Assembly: GCA_014323765.1 (NCBI GenBank) | Contig: JACONM010000017.1 | Span: 5,949-69,948, forward strand | DNA: 64,000 nucleotides | Reading direction: 5' to 3' | From: Cellvibrionales bacterium | GTDB taxonomy: Bacteria; Pseudomonadota; Gammaproteobacteria; Pseudomonadales; GM7GCV1 | Shown here: piece by piece, positions 1 to 9,617 of the stretch | Position numbering within the stretch: position 1 is the stretch's first letter | How the letters are laid out: each line of letters opens with the position of its first letter | Translations under genes and position numbers: made by a program | The notes under the pieces: generated by a model | Told to the model about the DNA's origin: nothing | What the model saw: the letters and a program-made list of their open reading frames with translations, nothing else | The model's database searches: none

Positions 1-1
1 C

Positions 2-1243
2 GACCAACTCTGGGACAAACTCACCCGCAGCAAAGACCACGCCCCCCCCCACTCCTCCCTGCTCGCCCTGCCGCACCCCTACATCGTCCCCGGCGGCCGC
101 TTCCGCGAAATCTACTATTGGGACAGCTACTTCACCATGCTCGGTCTCGCCCACAGCGGGCGGCAAGCCCTAGTCGCCCACATGGTCGCCAACTTCGCCC
201 ACCTCATCGACCGCATCGGCTTCATCCCCAACGGCAACCGCACCTACTACTGCACTCGCTCGCAACCCCCCTTCTTCGCCCTAATGGTCGAATTACTCGC
301 CGAATCCCAGCAAGACGAGCAAATCTACCTCCAATACCTCCCCCAACTAGAACGCGAATACCAATTCTGGATGGCCGGCTCCAACGAATTGAAAGAAGGA
401 CAAGCCCACCGCCGCGTCGTAAATCACCAAGGCACCCTGCTAAACCGCTACTGGGACGATGCCGCCACCCCCCGCCAAGAAAGCCACAGCGAAGACGTCG
501 AACTCGCCGCCGCAAGCCACCGCGACCCCGCCGAAATCTACCGCGAAATCCGCGCCGCCGCCGAATCCGGTTGGGACTTCAGCATCCGCTGGTTCGCCGA
601 CGCCCAAACCATGGCCACCATCCGCACCACCCAAATGCTCCCCGTAGACCTAAACGCCCTACTACACCGCCTAGAAGACCGCCTGTCCCACGCCCACCAC
701 CTAGCCGAAAACCCCACCCAAGCCGACTTCTACCGCACCCGCGCCACCCACCGCCAACAAGCCATCCAAACCGGCTTCTTCGACCAAAAATCCGGCCTCT
801 TCACCGACCTCCTCCTAGACGGCCACCCCGCCCCCACCCCCACCGCAGCCACCGCCTTCCCCCTATTCCTACACCTCGCCACCCCCGACCAAGCCACCCA
901 AGTCGCCACCTATCTGGAAGCCAACTTCCTCCGCCCCGGCGGCTGGGCCAGCACCCTAATCGAGAGCGGCCAACAATGGGATGCCCCCAACGGCTGGGCC
1001 CCACTACAATGGGCCATCTACCAAGGATTAAAAAACTACGGCCACCAAGACCTCGCCAACCAAGGCGCCCACCGCTGGGCCAAAAACTGCCTAACCGTCT
1101 TCCGCCAAACCGGCAAACTCCTAGAAAAATACAACATCGAACAGGTAGGCACCCTCGCCGCCGGCGGCGAATACCAAGTCCAAGACGGCTTCGGCTGGAC
1201 CAACGCCACCCTACTCCGCCTCCTAGACGACCTAGCCCTATAA
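2..1243 (+). CDS. Trehalase (GH37-like), 5' truncated by window edge
   Basis: Frame open from base 2; PHPYIVPGGRFREIYYWDSYFTMLGL, QWDAPNGWAPLQW and GGGGEYQVQDGFGWTN-like trehalase signatures. Confidence 0.93.
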   Translation, partial: DQLWDKLTRSKDHAPPHSSLLALPHPYIVPGGRFREIYYWDSYFTMLGLAHSGRQALVAHMVANFAHLIDRIGFIPNGNRTYYCTRSQPPFFALMVELLAESQQDEQIYLQYLPQLEREYQFWMAGSNELKEGQAHRRVVNHQGTLLNRYWDDAATPRQESHSEDVELAAASHRDPAEIYREIRAAAESGWDFSIRWFADAQTMATIRTTQMLPVDLNALLHRLEDRLSHAHHLAENPTQADFYRTRATHRQQAIQTGFFDQKSGLFTDLLLDGHPAPTPTAATAFPLFLHLATPDQATQVATYLEANFLRPGGWASTLIESGQQWDAPNGWAPLQWAIYQGLKNYGHQDLANQGAHRWAKNCLTVFRQTGKLLEKYNIEQVGTLAAGGEYQVQDGFGWTNATLLRLLDDLAL

Positions 1244-1282
1244 TCCCCCCCACCCCACAAAAACCCAGCAATAAAAAAACCA

Positions 1283-2017
1283 ATGCTGCATGCCAAACCC
1301 ATAATCACCGATGCGCCATTGGCCACTGTCTTTTCCAAAGATCGATGCATCACTGCCCCCGCGCTAAATGCGCCAGCCGGGCTGCATTACAACACCCGCC
1401 TAAAAATGGACGGCCTAGATTTGCTCTCCAAGCTCCCCGCCAACGCCATCCCAGTCGCCTTTTTTGACCCGCAATACCGGGGCGTGCTCGACAAACTCAG
1501 CTACGGCAATGAAGGCGTCAGCCGCGGCAAAGCCCGCTGCAGCCTTGCGCAAATGTCAGAAAAAACCATTCAGGCATTCATCGCCGCAATTTCCCGCAGC
1601 CTGATCCCAAGCGGACACCTGTTCTTATGGATGGACAAATTCCACCTATGCACCGGCTTTGCCAACTGGCTTGAAGAAACCGCCCTCGATGTGGTCGACA
1701 TGCTCACTTGGCACAAAGGCAGAATAGGCATGGGCTACCGCACCCGCCGCACCTCCGAACACTTGGTCGTATTACAAAAAAAACCGCGCCGCGCTAAAGG
1801 CATTTGGAAAGTCCACACCATCCCCGACATCTGGTCCGAACAAGTCAAGCCCGGCAGCCATGCCCACAAAAAACCCACCCAGCTACAAGGCGAATTAATC
1901 GCCGCTGTATCCAACCCGGGCGATCTAGTAATAGACCCAGCAGCAGGCAGTTTCTCAGTATTAGAAGCCTGCCAAAACACCGGTCGCAATTTTCTAGGCT
2001 GCGATCTAAACGGCTAA
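1283..2017 (+). CDS. Beta-class site-specific DNA methyltransferase (orphan), motif IV DPQY
   Basis: FFDPQYRG near N-term, DPAAGSFSVLEACQNTGRNFLGCDL near C-term (beta-class motif order). Confidence 0.85.
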   Translation: MLHAKPIITDAPLATVFSKDRCITAPALNAPAGLHYNTRLKMDGLDLLSKLPANAIPVAFFDPQYRGVLDKLSYGNEGVSRGKARCSLAQMSEKTIQAFIAAISRSLIPSGHLFLWMDKFHLCTGFANWLEETALDVVDMLTWHKGRIGMGYRTRRTSEHLVVLQKKPRRAKGIWKVHTIPDIWSEQVKPGSHAHKKPTQLQGELIAAVSNPGDLVIDPAAGSFSVLEACQNTGRNFLGCDLNG

Positions 2018-2151
2018 AACAACCGGACGCAAATGTTGCGAACCGCTAAAAACTAACCCCGACCAAATTAGTCCGAAAAGAAAAAGCAACCCCCCAATCG
2101 ATGATTACCAGTGAACCAACCACCCCCCACAGTCGTAATCACAACCAATAG

Positions 2152-2632
2152 TTGCCAACTCCACCAATCCACCACCCCACCATGCCCACCCCAGCCCCCG
2201 AACCCGCCCTACTAGACCAGCTAAAAGCGTTTTATCGCGACCTGCTACATATGCCGCTCGACGACATCGAGCAACTCTACAGCCAAGACATCGTCTTCGG
2301 CCTATTCAAGCGCGGCGGCTGGGTGTCTACGGAGATCGTCCCTGATGCGCGCAAACGCACACTACAACGGGTCATACGCAGCAAAGTCGACCTAGATAGC
2401 GTGATTCATTTTTTCGAGTCCAGCATGGCCCCCATGAATTCGCCAACACTCGGTCCCACATCAGCGGCATCGAATCATTCTGGGTCTATGCCAAATTGCG
2501 ATTGAGCAAAATGAAAGGCATTCGCCAGCCTATGTTTTATTACCACCTGAAAGAGACGGAATTCCGCTTCAATCACCGCCAAGACAACTTATATCTCATC
2601 CTGCTAAAATTGCTCCGTGAGGAGCCGATTTG
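2152..2632 (+). pseudogene. Chimeric relic: NTF2/SnoaL-like N-terminus joined to a decayed IS1595-type transposase C-terminus
   Basis: LLDQLKAFYRDLLHMPLDDIEQLYSQDIVF (NTF2-like) runs into GLFKRGGWVSTEIVPDARKRTLQRVIRSKVDLDSVIH (transposase), then after a frameshift/deletion FRVQHGPHEFANTRSHISGIESFWVYAKLRLSKMKG...FNHRQDNLYLILLKLLREEPI*. Confidence 0.75.
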
Positions 2633-2660
2633 ATGGCTTGGCTTCCTAAGGCCCAAAAAA

Positions 2661-5600
2661 ATGCCCGACTTCCAAAAAATACTGATCGCCAACCGTAGCG
2701 AGATCGCCATCCGCATTATGCGGGCGGTCAACGAGCTCGGCAAAAAAACCGTGGCGGTCTACGCCGCGCAGGACAAACTGAGCCTGCACCGCTTTAAGGC
2801 CGATGAGGCGTACCAAATCGGAGCCGGGCGCGGCCCGGTGGCGGCTTATCTGGCGATCGACGAACTAATTCGCGTGGCCAAAATGGCCGGTGCCGATGCC
2901 ATCCACCCCGGCTACGGCCTGTTGTCGGAAAACCCAGATTTTGTCGATGCCTGCGAGCAGCACGGCATTTGTTTTATCGGCCCCAGCGCGGCGACCATGC
3001 GCGCCCTCGGCGACAAAGCGGCGGCGCGGCAGGTGGCCATGGATGCCGGGGTGCCGGTGGTGCCAGCCACCGCGGTGCTGGGGGACGATATGGCGCAGAT
3101 CCACGCTCAGGCGGCAGAGATCGGCTACCCGCTCATGCTCAAAGCCAGTTGGGGCGGCGGCGGGCGCGGCATGCGGGCGATTGCGGGGCCGGAAGAACTA
3201 GAAGCCAAAGTGCTCGAGGGGCGACGCGAGGCCGAAGCCGCTTTCGGCAACGGTGCCGGCTATTTAGAAAAAATGATTGAACGCGCCCGCCATGTGGAGG
3301 TGCAAATTCTCGGCGATCAGCACGGCGGGCTTTATCACCTGTATGAGCGCGATTGCTCGGTGCAACGGCGCAATCAGAAAGTGGTCGAACGCGCCCCCGC
3401 CCCCTATTTGACCGCGGCGCAACGCGAGCATGTTTGCCAGCTTGGCCAGCGACTGTGCCAGCAGGTCGGCTACCACGGGGCCGGCACCGTCGAATTTTTA
3501 ATGGATATGGACAGCGACGAGTTTTATTTTATCGAAGTAAATCCGCGCATCCAAGTCGAGCACACGGTAACCGAAGAAGTTACCGGCATCGACATCGTCC
3601 AAGCGCAAATAAAAATTGCCGAGGGCAAAACCATTGCCGCAGCCACCGGGGTCGATTCCCAAGACGAAGTGCGCCTCCGCGGCCACGCCCTGCAAGCGCG
3701 AATTACCACCGAAGACCCGCAAAACAATTTTATCCCCGATTACGGGCGCATCGCCGCCTATCGTTCGGCCAACGGTCCGGGGCTGCGGCTCGATGGCGGC
3801 ACCGCCTACGCCGGCGGGGTCATCACCCGTTATTACGACTCTTTATTAGTCAAGGTCACCGCCCATGCCCAAACCCCGGCGGCGGCAATTCGCCGCATGG
3901 GCCGCGCCCTGCGCGAGTTCCGCATTCGCGGGGTGTCGACCAATATCGCCTTTGTCGAAAACCTATTGCAACACCCAACCTTTTTATCCGGTGAATACAG
4001 CACCCGGTTTATCGACAGCACTCCCGAGTTATTCCAATTCAGCCCACGCCGCGACCGTGCCACCCGCCTGCTCAATTACATCGCGGAGGTCACAGTCAAC
4101 GGCCATCCGGAAACAAAAAATTCGCCGCCCTCCGCCGCCAAACTAAAGCCCCCCACACCGCCGCCCGCGCAGGCGGAACCCGCCCCCGGCACCCGCAATC
4201 TATTGGCAGAAAAAGGCCCGCAAGCAGTGGCCGATTGGCTGGCCGCGCAACCGCAATTATTATTGACCGACACCAGCATGCGCGATGCACACCAGTCGCT
4301 GCTCGCCACCCGCATGCGTTCCTATGATCTAGTGCGCATCGCCCCCGCTTATGCCGTCAACCTGCCGCAATTATTTTCACTGGAATGCTGGGGCGGAGCC
4401 ACCTTTGATGTCGCCTACCGCTTTTTACATGAATGTCCCTGGCAACGCCTGCGCGACCTACGCACCAAACTGCCGAATATCATGACCCAAATGCTGTTGC
4501 GCGGGGCCAACGGGGTGGGCTACACCAATTATCCGGATAATGTGGTGCAAGAATTTGTCCGCCAAGCGGCCACCGGCATCGACTTATTCCGGGTGTTTGA
4601 TTCGCTAAATTGGGTAGAAAACATGCGGGTCGCTATGGACGCGGTTTTAGAAAATAACAAACTGTGCGAGGGCACTATTTGTTACACCGGCGACATTCTA
4701 AATCCCAATCGCGCCAAATATAATCTGCGCTATTACATCGACCGCGCTAAAGAATTGCGCGCCGCCGGGGCGCATATTTTGGGATTAAAAGACATGGCCG
4801 GCCTGCTTAAACCTGCCGCCGCTCGAGTGCTAATAAAAGCCTTAAGAGAGGAAGTCGGTCTGCCCGTGCATTTTCACACCCACGATACCTCCGGCCTCGC
4901 CGCTGCCACCGTTCTCGCCGCCGCCGAGGCCGGGGTAGATGCCGCCGATGCCGCCATGGATGCGCTCTCCGGCGGTACGTCGCAGCCTTGCATAGGTTCC
5001 ATTATTGAAGCACTGGCCCACACCGAACGCGCCACCGGCCTCGACAGCGAGCGGGTGCGGGAAATTTCCCGTTATTGGCAGGGGGTGCGCACCCAATACA
5101 CCGCCTTTGAAAGCGGCTTGCCCGCGCCCGCCTCGGAAGTGTATTTGCACGAAATACCCGGCGGGCAATTCACTAATCTAAAAACGCAAGCACGTGCGCT
5201 AGGGTTGGAAGAACGCTGGCCGGAAGTGGCGCACGCCTATGCGCAGGCCAACCAGATTTTCGGCGACATCGTTAAAGTAACCCCCTCTTCCAAAGTGGTC
5301 GGCGATATGGCACTGATGATGGTCGCGCAAAACCTAAGCCGCGCACAAGTGGAAGACCCGGATTTTGATCTGGCTTTCCCCGATTCAGTGGTCGACATGC
5401 TGCGCGGCAACCTCGGCCAACCGCCGGGCGGCTTTCCCGAGGGCATCGTAAAAAAGGTATTAAAAGACGAACAACCGTCCCTAGAACGCCCCGGTAAAAA
5501 CCTGCCGCCAATGGATCTCGAACAGGCCCGCGCCACCCTATCCGCCAAGTTAGACGGTGCCACAGTGGACGATGAAGACCTAAATGGCTATTTAATGTAC

Positions 5601-6098
5601 CCACAGGTTTTTCTCGATTACCGGCAACGCCACCAAACCTACGGCCCAGTGCGCACCCTGCCGACCAAAACCTTTTTTTACGGCATGCAAGCAGGCGAGG
5701 AAATCACCGCCGAAATCGACCCGGGCAAAACATTAGAAATTCGCCTGCAAGCGGTAGGCGAGCCGGATGAAAAAGGCGATGTGCGGGTGTTTTTTGAATT
5801 AAACGGCCAACCGCGGGTAATCCGTGTGCCAGACCGTAAAATAAAAAACACAACCAGCCAACGCCGTCGCGCCGTCGAATCCGACCCCAACCAAATCGGT
5901 GCCCCCATGCCCGGCATCGTCACCAGCATCGCCGTCACCACTGGCCAAACCGTCCAACGCGGCGACCTGCTACTAACCATCGAGGCCATGAAAATGGAAA
6001 CCGGCATCCACGCCGAGCGCGATGCAGTGGTAAAACAAATACACATCCAACCCGGCGGGCAGATCGATGCCCATGATCTGCTGATTGAACTAGGTTAG
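2661..6098 (+). CDS. pyc: Pyruvate carboxylase, single-chain (biotin carboxylase + carboxyltransferase + biotinyl domain)
   Basis: IANRSEIAIRIMRA, ERDCSVQRRNQKVVE, TDTSMRDAHQSLLATRMR, C-terminal EAMKMETGI. Confidence 0.97.
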   Translation: MPDFQKILIANRSEIAIRIMRAVNELGKKTVAVYAAQDKLSLHRFKADEAYQIGAGRGPVAAYLAIDELIRVAKMAGADAIHPGYGLLSENPDFVDACEQHGICFIGPSAATMRALGDKAAARQVAMDAGVPVVPATAVLGDDMAQIHAQAAEIGYPLMLKASWGGGGRGMRAIAGPEELEAKVLEGRREAEAAFGNGAGYLEKMIERARHVEVQILGDQHGGLYHLYERDCSVQRRNQKVVERAPAPYLTAAQREHVCQLGQRLCQQVGYHGAGTVEFLMDMDSDEFYFIEVNPRIQVEHTVTEEVTGIDIVQAQIKIAEGKTIAAATGVDSQDEVRLRGHALQARITTEDPQNNFIPDYGRIAAYRSANGPGLRLDGGTAYAGGVITRYYDSLLVKVTAHAQTPAAAIRRMGRALREFRIRGVSTNIAFVENLLQHPTFLSGEYSTRFIDSTPELFQFSPRRDRATRLLNYIAEVTVNGHPETKNSPPSAAKLKPPTPPPAQAEPAPGTRNLLAEKGPQAVADWLAAQPQLLLTDTSMRDAHQSLLATRMRSYDLVRIAPAYAVNLPQLFSLECWGGATFDVAYRFLHECPWQRLRDLRTKLPNIMTQMLLRGANGVGYTNYPDNVVQEFVRQAATGIDLFRVFDSLNWVENMRVAMDAVLENNKLCEGTICYTGDILNPNRAKYNLRYYIDRAKELRAAGAHILGLKDMAGLLKPAAARVLIKALREEVGLPVHFHTHDTSGLAAATVLAAAEAGVDAADAAMDALSGGTSQPCIGSIIEALAHTERATGLDSERVREISRYWQGVRTQYTAFESGLPAPASEVYLHEIPGGQFTNLKTQARALGLEERWPEVAHAYAQANQIFGDIVKVTPSSKVVGDMALMMVAQNLSRAQVEDPDFDLAFPDSVVDMLRGNLGQPPGGFPEGIVKKVLKDEQPSLERPGKNLPPMDLEQARATLSAKLDGATVDDEDLNGYLMYPQVFLDYRQRHQTYGPVRTLPTKTFFYGMQAGEEITAEIDPGKTLEIRLQAVGEPDEKGDVRVFFELNGQPRVIRVPDRKIKNTTSQRRRAVESDPNQIGAPMPGIVTSIAVTTGQTVQRGDLLLTIEAMKMETGIHAERDAVVKQIHIQPGGQIDAHDLLIELG

Positions 6099-6242
6099 TT
6101 TCAATGGCGAGCCTGGCGGGGCCGGGATGACCTAATGTTGCGGTGCTTCTCACCACCCCTAAGCGACCATCTCCCAAGTGTAAAAAAACTAGGGTGAGAA
6201 AAAAGCCGACTTAATGACGTTTCGGGGCATCGATTTTTTATC

Positions 6243-6372
6243 GGGGCTGCCCCAGATAACTACCCCATACTCTCCTTAACCCATTGTCTTAATTGAACCA
6301 TTTGAGCCAACGGGGCACTGTGATTGAATCGCCACTCGCATTCCTTGAGATAGAGCGAGAATCGGTGCTTTT
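6243..6372 (-). mobile_element. IS1595-type transposase C-terminal relic with possible terminal repeat
   Basis: Minus frame KHRFSLYLKECEWRFNHSAPLAQMVQLRQWVKESMG*; followed by GGGGTAGTTATCTGGGGCAGCCCC. Confidence 0.7.
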
Positions 6373-6483
6373 TTACCAGCGATTTTGCGGGCATTGCGCC
6401 CCGCAGGCGGCAACTCAGGAGAACAAGCAGCGCGGATCTGAGCGGGACGCACACGAAGGGGAGGGAGACGATAGCGGCGGTTT

Positions 6484-6636
6484 TTAGAAGTCGTACGTCA
6501 GGCGCAAATTGACACGGCGCGGCAGGACTGGGCGACCGACAACAAAATCACCCGCCGTCTGCTCTGCGTCACGTGGGTTACCTTCAGTGGTGCCATCAGA
6601 ATCCAACAGGTTGAAAATATACAGCCCAATGCGAGA
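6484..6636 (-). pseudogene. TonB-dependent receptor C-terminal fragment
   Basis: Minus frame IGLYIFNLLDSDGTTEGNPRDAEQTAGDFVVGRPVLPRRVNLRLTYDF*; terminal beta-strand ending in F. Confidence 0.7.
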
Positions 6637-6654
6637 TCATAGGTCAACCGCTTC

Positions 6655-6830
6655 AGTCCGTTCAAGCAAGACCGTTTGATTGAGTATTTCATCGCTGGCA
6701 CAACGGCTCGCACATCGGCCTACTTACTAGGCGTGAACCACAATTCCGCCGCCTGTAATTCCACCGCTTGCGGCAGATCATCGCTGTGCAGACCGAGGCT
6801 GCGAGCGCAGCGATGTTTGGCGGTAAAGTG
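6655..6830 (+). mobile_element. IS1595-type transposase N-terminal relic (frameshifted)
   Basis: FKQDRLIEYFIAGTTARTSAYLLGVNHNSA then in a second frame FHRLRQIIAVQTEAASAAMFGG. Confidence 0.7.
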
Positions 6831-6834
6831 GTTG

Positions 6835-8079
6835 TCAATCCCATCCCTTAATATCTTCAATAATCCGCCGCAAATCCCCGCTCACCCATTCATGTCTATT
6901 GTCATATTTGGCATGAATGAATTTTTCAATTTCCTGATAATGCGGAGATCTAAACGAAAATTCCAGCTTAAAACTGCGCCCCGGATCACTCGTCTGATAG
7001 CTGCCCAAGCGTTCCTTCACATCTTTAGCGATCCCCACCTTGTATTCGCCGGGGTAATTTTTATGGGGAATCACATAGACGAATTTTGTATTAGCTTGCG
7101 TTGTGTCTATATCGGTGCGCTTAGGCGGCGCAGTTTGGAACTCAGGCTCGCCGCTAACCATATCCGCCGGTACTTCACGGCCCAATCGTTCTTTAACCAA
7201 TTCAAAAGCCTTGTACGAGACATCCACCCCGACCCAATCGCGCTGTAACGATTCGGCGGCAACAAGCGTTGTGGCGCAGCCGCAAAAGGGGTCCAGCACC
7301 ATATCGCCGGGCTCGCTGGAAGCCCTAATAATGCGCTGCAACAGGGCCAGCGGTTTTTGTGTCGGATAGCCAGTCTTTTCTTTCGAGAAACTTTTGATCA
7401 TAATGCTGTCCAGCACATCGGCAGAGCTACAATTCCAAGTGTCCTCGATGGGCACCCCTGCGCCAGTCGGTTTTTTACCATCCCGCCGCACATAATCGGG
7501 CGGATAGGGAATGTAGCTTTTATTAAAAATTTTCGCAGCAGCCGCCGTTTTTAAATAGTACAAAATCGTATCATGATTCCGAATCCAGCCCCGTTTTTGA
7601 GTCTTATACCCACTCACCCAGCCAATCCGCCAAATAATTTCATTCTGAAAATGTTTCTCCCCAAAAATGCAATCCATAAGCAATTTAAGATAATGGCTCA
7701 TAGTCGGATCGCAATGCAAATAGACGGAACCAGTACCGCGCAAAACCCGTTGGCATTCGATCAAACGAATGGCCATATAAGCAAGATAAAAAAAATTATA
7801 AGACGACCGTCCTTCAATATTTTTAACACTATTCAAAAATTCATGCAGCGCATAATGGTCTTGACGAATTTCATCCAGCCACTCATTCTTAATATCTTCT
7901 TCACGGAAAATATCGGAAAATTCCGCCCCCTCCGCACTGCTACCAATGGGCGCAGTAAAAACCTTCTTTTTATTGAACGGCGGGTCTAGATAAATCAGAT
8001 CGACAGACTTGCTATTGATGCCCCGCAGCACATCCAGATTATCTCGGCAATAGATAGTCCGACTCTTCAGGTTGACCAT
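6835..8079 (-). CDS. Beta-class DNA methyltransferase with C-terminal GIY-YIG (T5orf172/MUG113-like) domain
   Basis: LIYLDPPFN, DPFCGCATTLVAAESLQRDWVGVDVS; C-term FVYVIPHKNYPGEYKVGIAKDVKERLGSYQTSDP...EIEKFIHAKY. Confidence 0.85.
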   Translation of the reverse strand: MVNLKSRTIYCRDNLDVLRGINSKSVDLIYLDPPFNKKKVFTAPIGSSAEGAEFSDIFREEDIKNEWLDEIRQDHYALHEFLNSVKNIEGRSSYNFFYLAYMAIRLIECQRVLRGTGSVYLHCDPTMSHYLKLLMDCIFGEKHFQNEIIWRIGWVSGYKTQKRGWIRNHDTILYYLKTAAAAKIFNKSYIPYPPDYVRRDGKKPTGAGVPIEDTWNCSSADVLDSIMIKSFSKEKTGYPTQKPLALLQRIIRASSEPGDMVLDPFCGCATTLVAAESLQRDWVGVDVSYKAFELVKERLGREVPADMVSGEPEFQTAPPKRTDIDTTQANTKFVYVIPHKNYPGEYKVGIAKDVKERLGSYQTSDPGRSFKLEFSFRSPHYQEIEKFIHAKYDNRHEWVSGDLRRIIEDIKGWD

Positions 8080-8112
8080 GCAATTCTTACCTCAAGCCCA
8101 GTAGAAAAAGAG

Positions 8113-8144
8113 AAGCCCCCCTGACAAGGGGGGTTGGGGGGTTG
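8113..8144. repeat. G/C-tract dispersed palindromic repeat CCCCCCTGACAAGGGGGGTTGGGGGGTTG
   Basis: Same unit recurs near 55707 and at 60050-60121. Confidence 0.75.
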
Positions 8145-8243
8145 ATTGGGCGGGGCTTGATTGGAGAGGTTGGAGAAGGTTCAATCGAACCCCCTCCCAC
8201 CCCAAAAAAACACCCCCACAAACCAGCCCACCCATCGCACCCC

Positions 8244-9617
8244 CTACTTCCAATCCCCAATCTCCGCCCGCGGAATACCCAAATTCTCGCGCAGGGTGGG
8301 GCCAAGGTATTCGCTTTTCACCACCCCGCGGCGTTGCAATTCGGGCACCACCAAGCGGCAGAAATCCTCATAGGTGCCGGGGATATAAGTGGGCGCCGTC
8401 ACAAACCCATCGCAGGCCCCGCTCACAAACCAGTCTTCCATCTGGTCGGCCACTTCCCCCGCCGTGCCGTAAATCAGCGGAAATTCACGGATAGTTGCAC
8501 GATGGGTAACTTTCAAAAAGTCATTCGTAGACGGGTTTTTAGTGCCGCTAATGTCCACCACCCGCTGCTTGTAGGACTGATTGCCGGTCATATTTTCCAT
8601 CTCCGCATCGCTGAATGGGTCATCCATCCCGCGCCCGGCAAAATCGTAATTGAAAAGTTCGGACAAATTGACCAGCTGATCAATGGGCTTGACCAAGGAA
8701 TCGAGCAACGCCACCTGATCCTCAGCCATAGCGCGAGTCTCCGCCACCACCGGAAAACAAGCGGTCGCAATACGCGCATGTTCCGGGTTGCGCCCGGCTT
8801 TGGCAATTTGCGCTTTCAACGCCTGATATTTTTTCTGCCCGACTTCCTTAGTGGGAAACAGCGAAAAAATAACCTCCCCCCAGCGAGCCGCAAACTCCAA
8901 CCCGCGAGCACTGCCGCCCGCCTGAATAATAATGGGCCGCCCCTGCGCCGAGCGCGGCACCGGCAAGGGACCAGCCGAGGCAAACCACTCGCCCTTATGC
9001 CCCAACGGATGCACCTTATCCGGGTCGGCAAAACGCCCGCTCGGCTTGTCGATAATAATCGCATCGTCCTCCCAAGTGTCCCAGTGGCCGAGCACCACTT
9101 CCATAAATTCATCGGCGCGATCGTAACGCTCCTCCGCCCCCAAGTGTTTTTCCCGCCCATAATTCGCTGCCTCGGAATCGTTCAACGAGGTCACCACATT
9201 CCACCCAGCGCGCCCGCCCAGCATCAGGTCCATGGTCGAAAAACTGCGCGCAATATGAAACGGCTCGTTATAGGTCGTCGAGCAGGTAGAAGCCACCCCT
9301 AAATAATTAGTGGCAAACCCCATAGCCAACATGATCGGATTCGGATCCATTTTCACCGTACGAATCCCATATTCCACCGCATCGCGATGGCTATTGTTAT
9401 ATTTATCCGGCATCGCCAAGCGATCATCGACAAACGCCAAATCAAAGCGGGCCGCTTCCAGCTCCCGGGCAATGCGCTGATAATAAGCCGCAGTGGTCGA
9501 ATCCGTAGCCGCCGCCGGGTGCCGCCAAGAAGCCGGAAAGTTAGAGCAATTTTGCGCCTGAATAAAAGCGATCAGGGCCATCTTGCGCGATGCAGAAGGG
9601 GCAGTTGATTTAGACAT
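8244..9617 (-). CDS. LLM-class FMN-dependent monooxygenase (NtaA/SnaA/DszA-type)
   Basis: FIQAQNCSNFPASWRHP, GGRAGWNVVTSLNDSEAANYG, PIIIQAGGSARGLEFAARWGEVIF. Confidence 0.93.
   Translation of the reverse strand: MSKSTAPSASRKMALIAFIQAQNCSNFPASWRHPAAATDSTTAAYYQRIARELEAARFDLAFVDDRLAMPDKYNNSHRDAVEYGIRTVKMDPNPIMLAMGFATNYLGVASTCSTTYNEPFHIARSFSTMDLMLGGRAGWNVVTSLNDSEAANYGREKHLGAEERYDRADEFMEVVLGHWDTWEDDAIIIDKPSGRFADPDKVHPLGHKGEWFASAGPLPVPRSAQGRPIIIQAGGSARGLEFAARWGEVIFSLFPTKEVGQKKYQALKAQIAKAGRNPEHARIATACFPVVAETRAMAEDQVALLDSLVKPIDQLVNLSELFNYDFAGRGMDDPFSDAEMENMTGNQSYKQRVVDISGTKNPSTNDFLKVTHRATIREFPLIYGTAGEVADQMEDWFVSGACDGFVTAPTYIPGTYEDFCRLVVPELQRRGVVKSEYLGPTLRENLGIPRAEIGDWK

Noticed and set aside
118-1467. 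449-aa Arg/Pro-rich ORF overlapping trehalase
   Set aside because: Frame shadow of trehalase; no recognisable family.
8142-9302. 386-aa plus-strand ORF antisense to the LLM monooxygenase
   Set aside because: Antisense shadow of a clearly recognisable gene; no domain signature.
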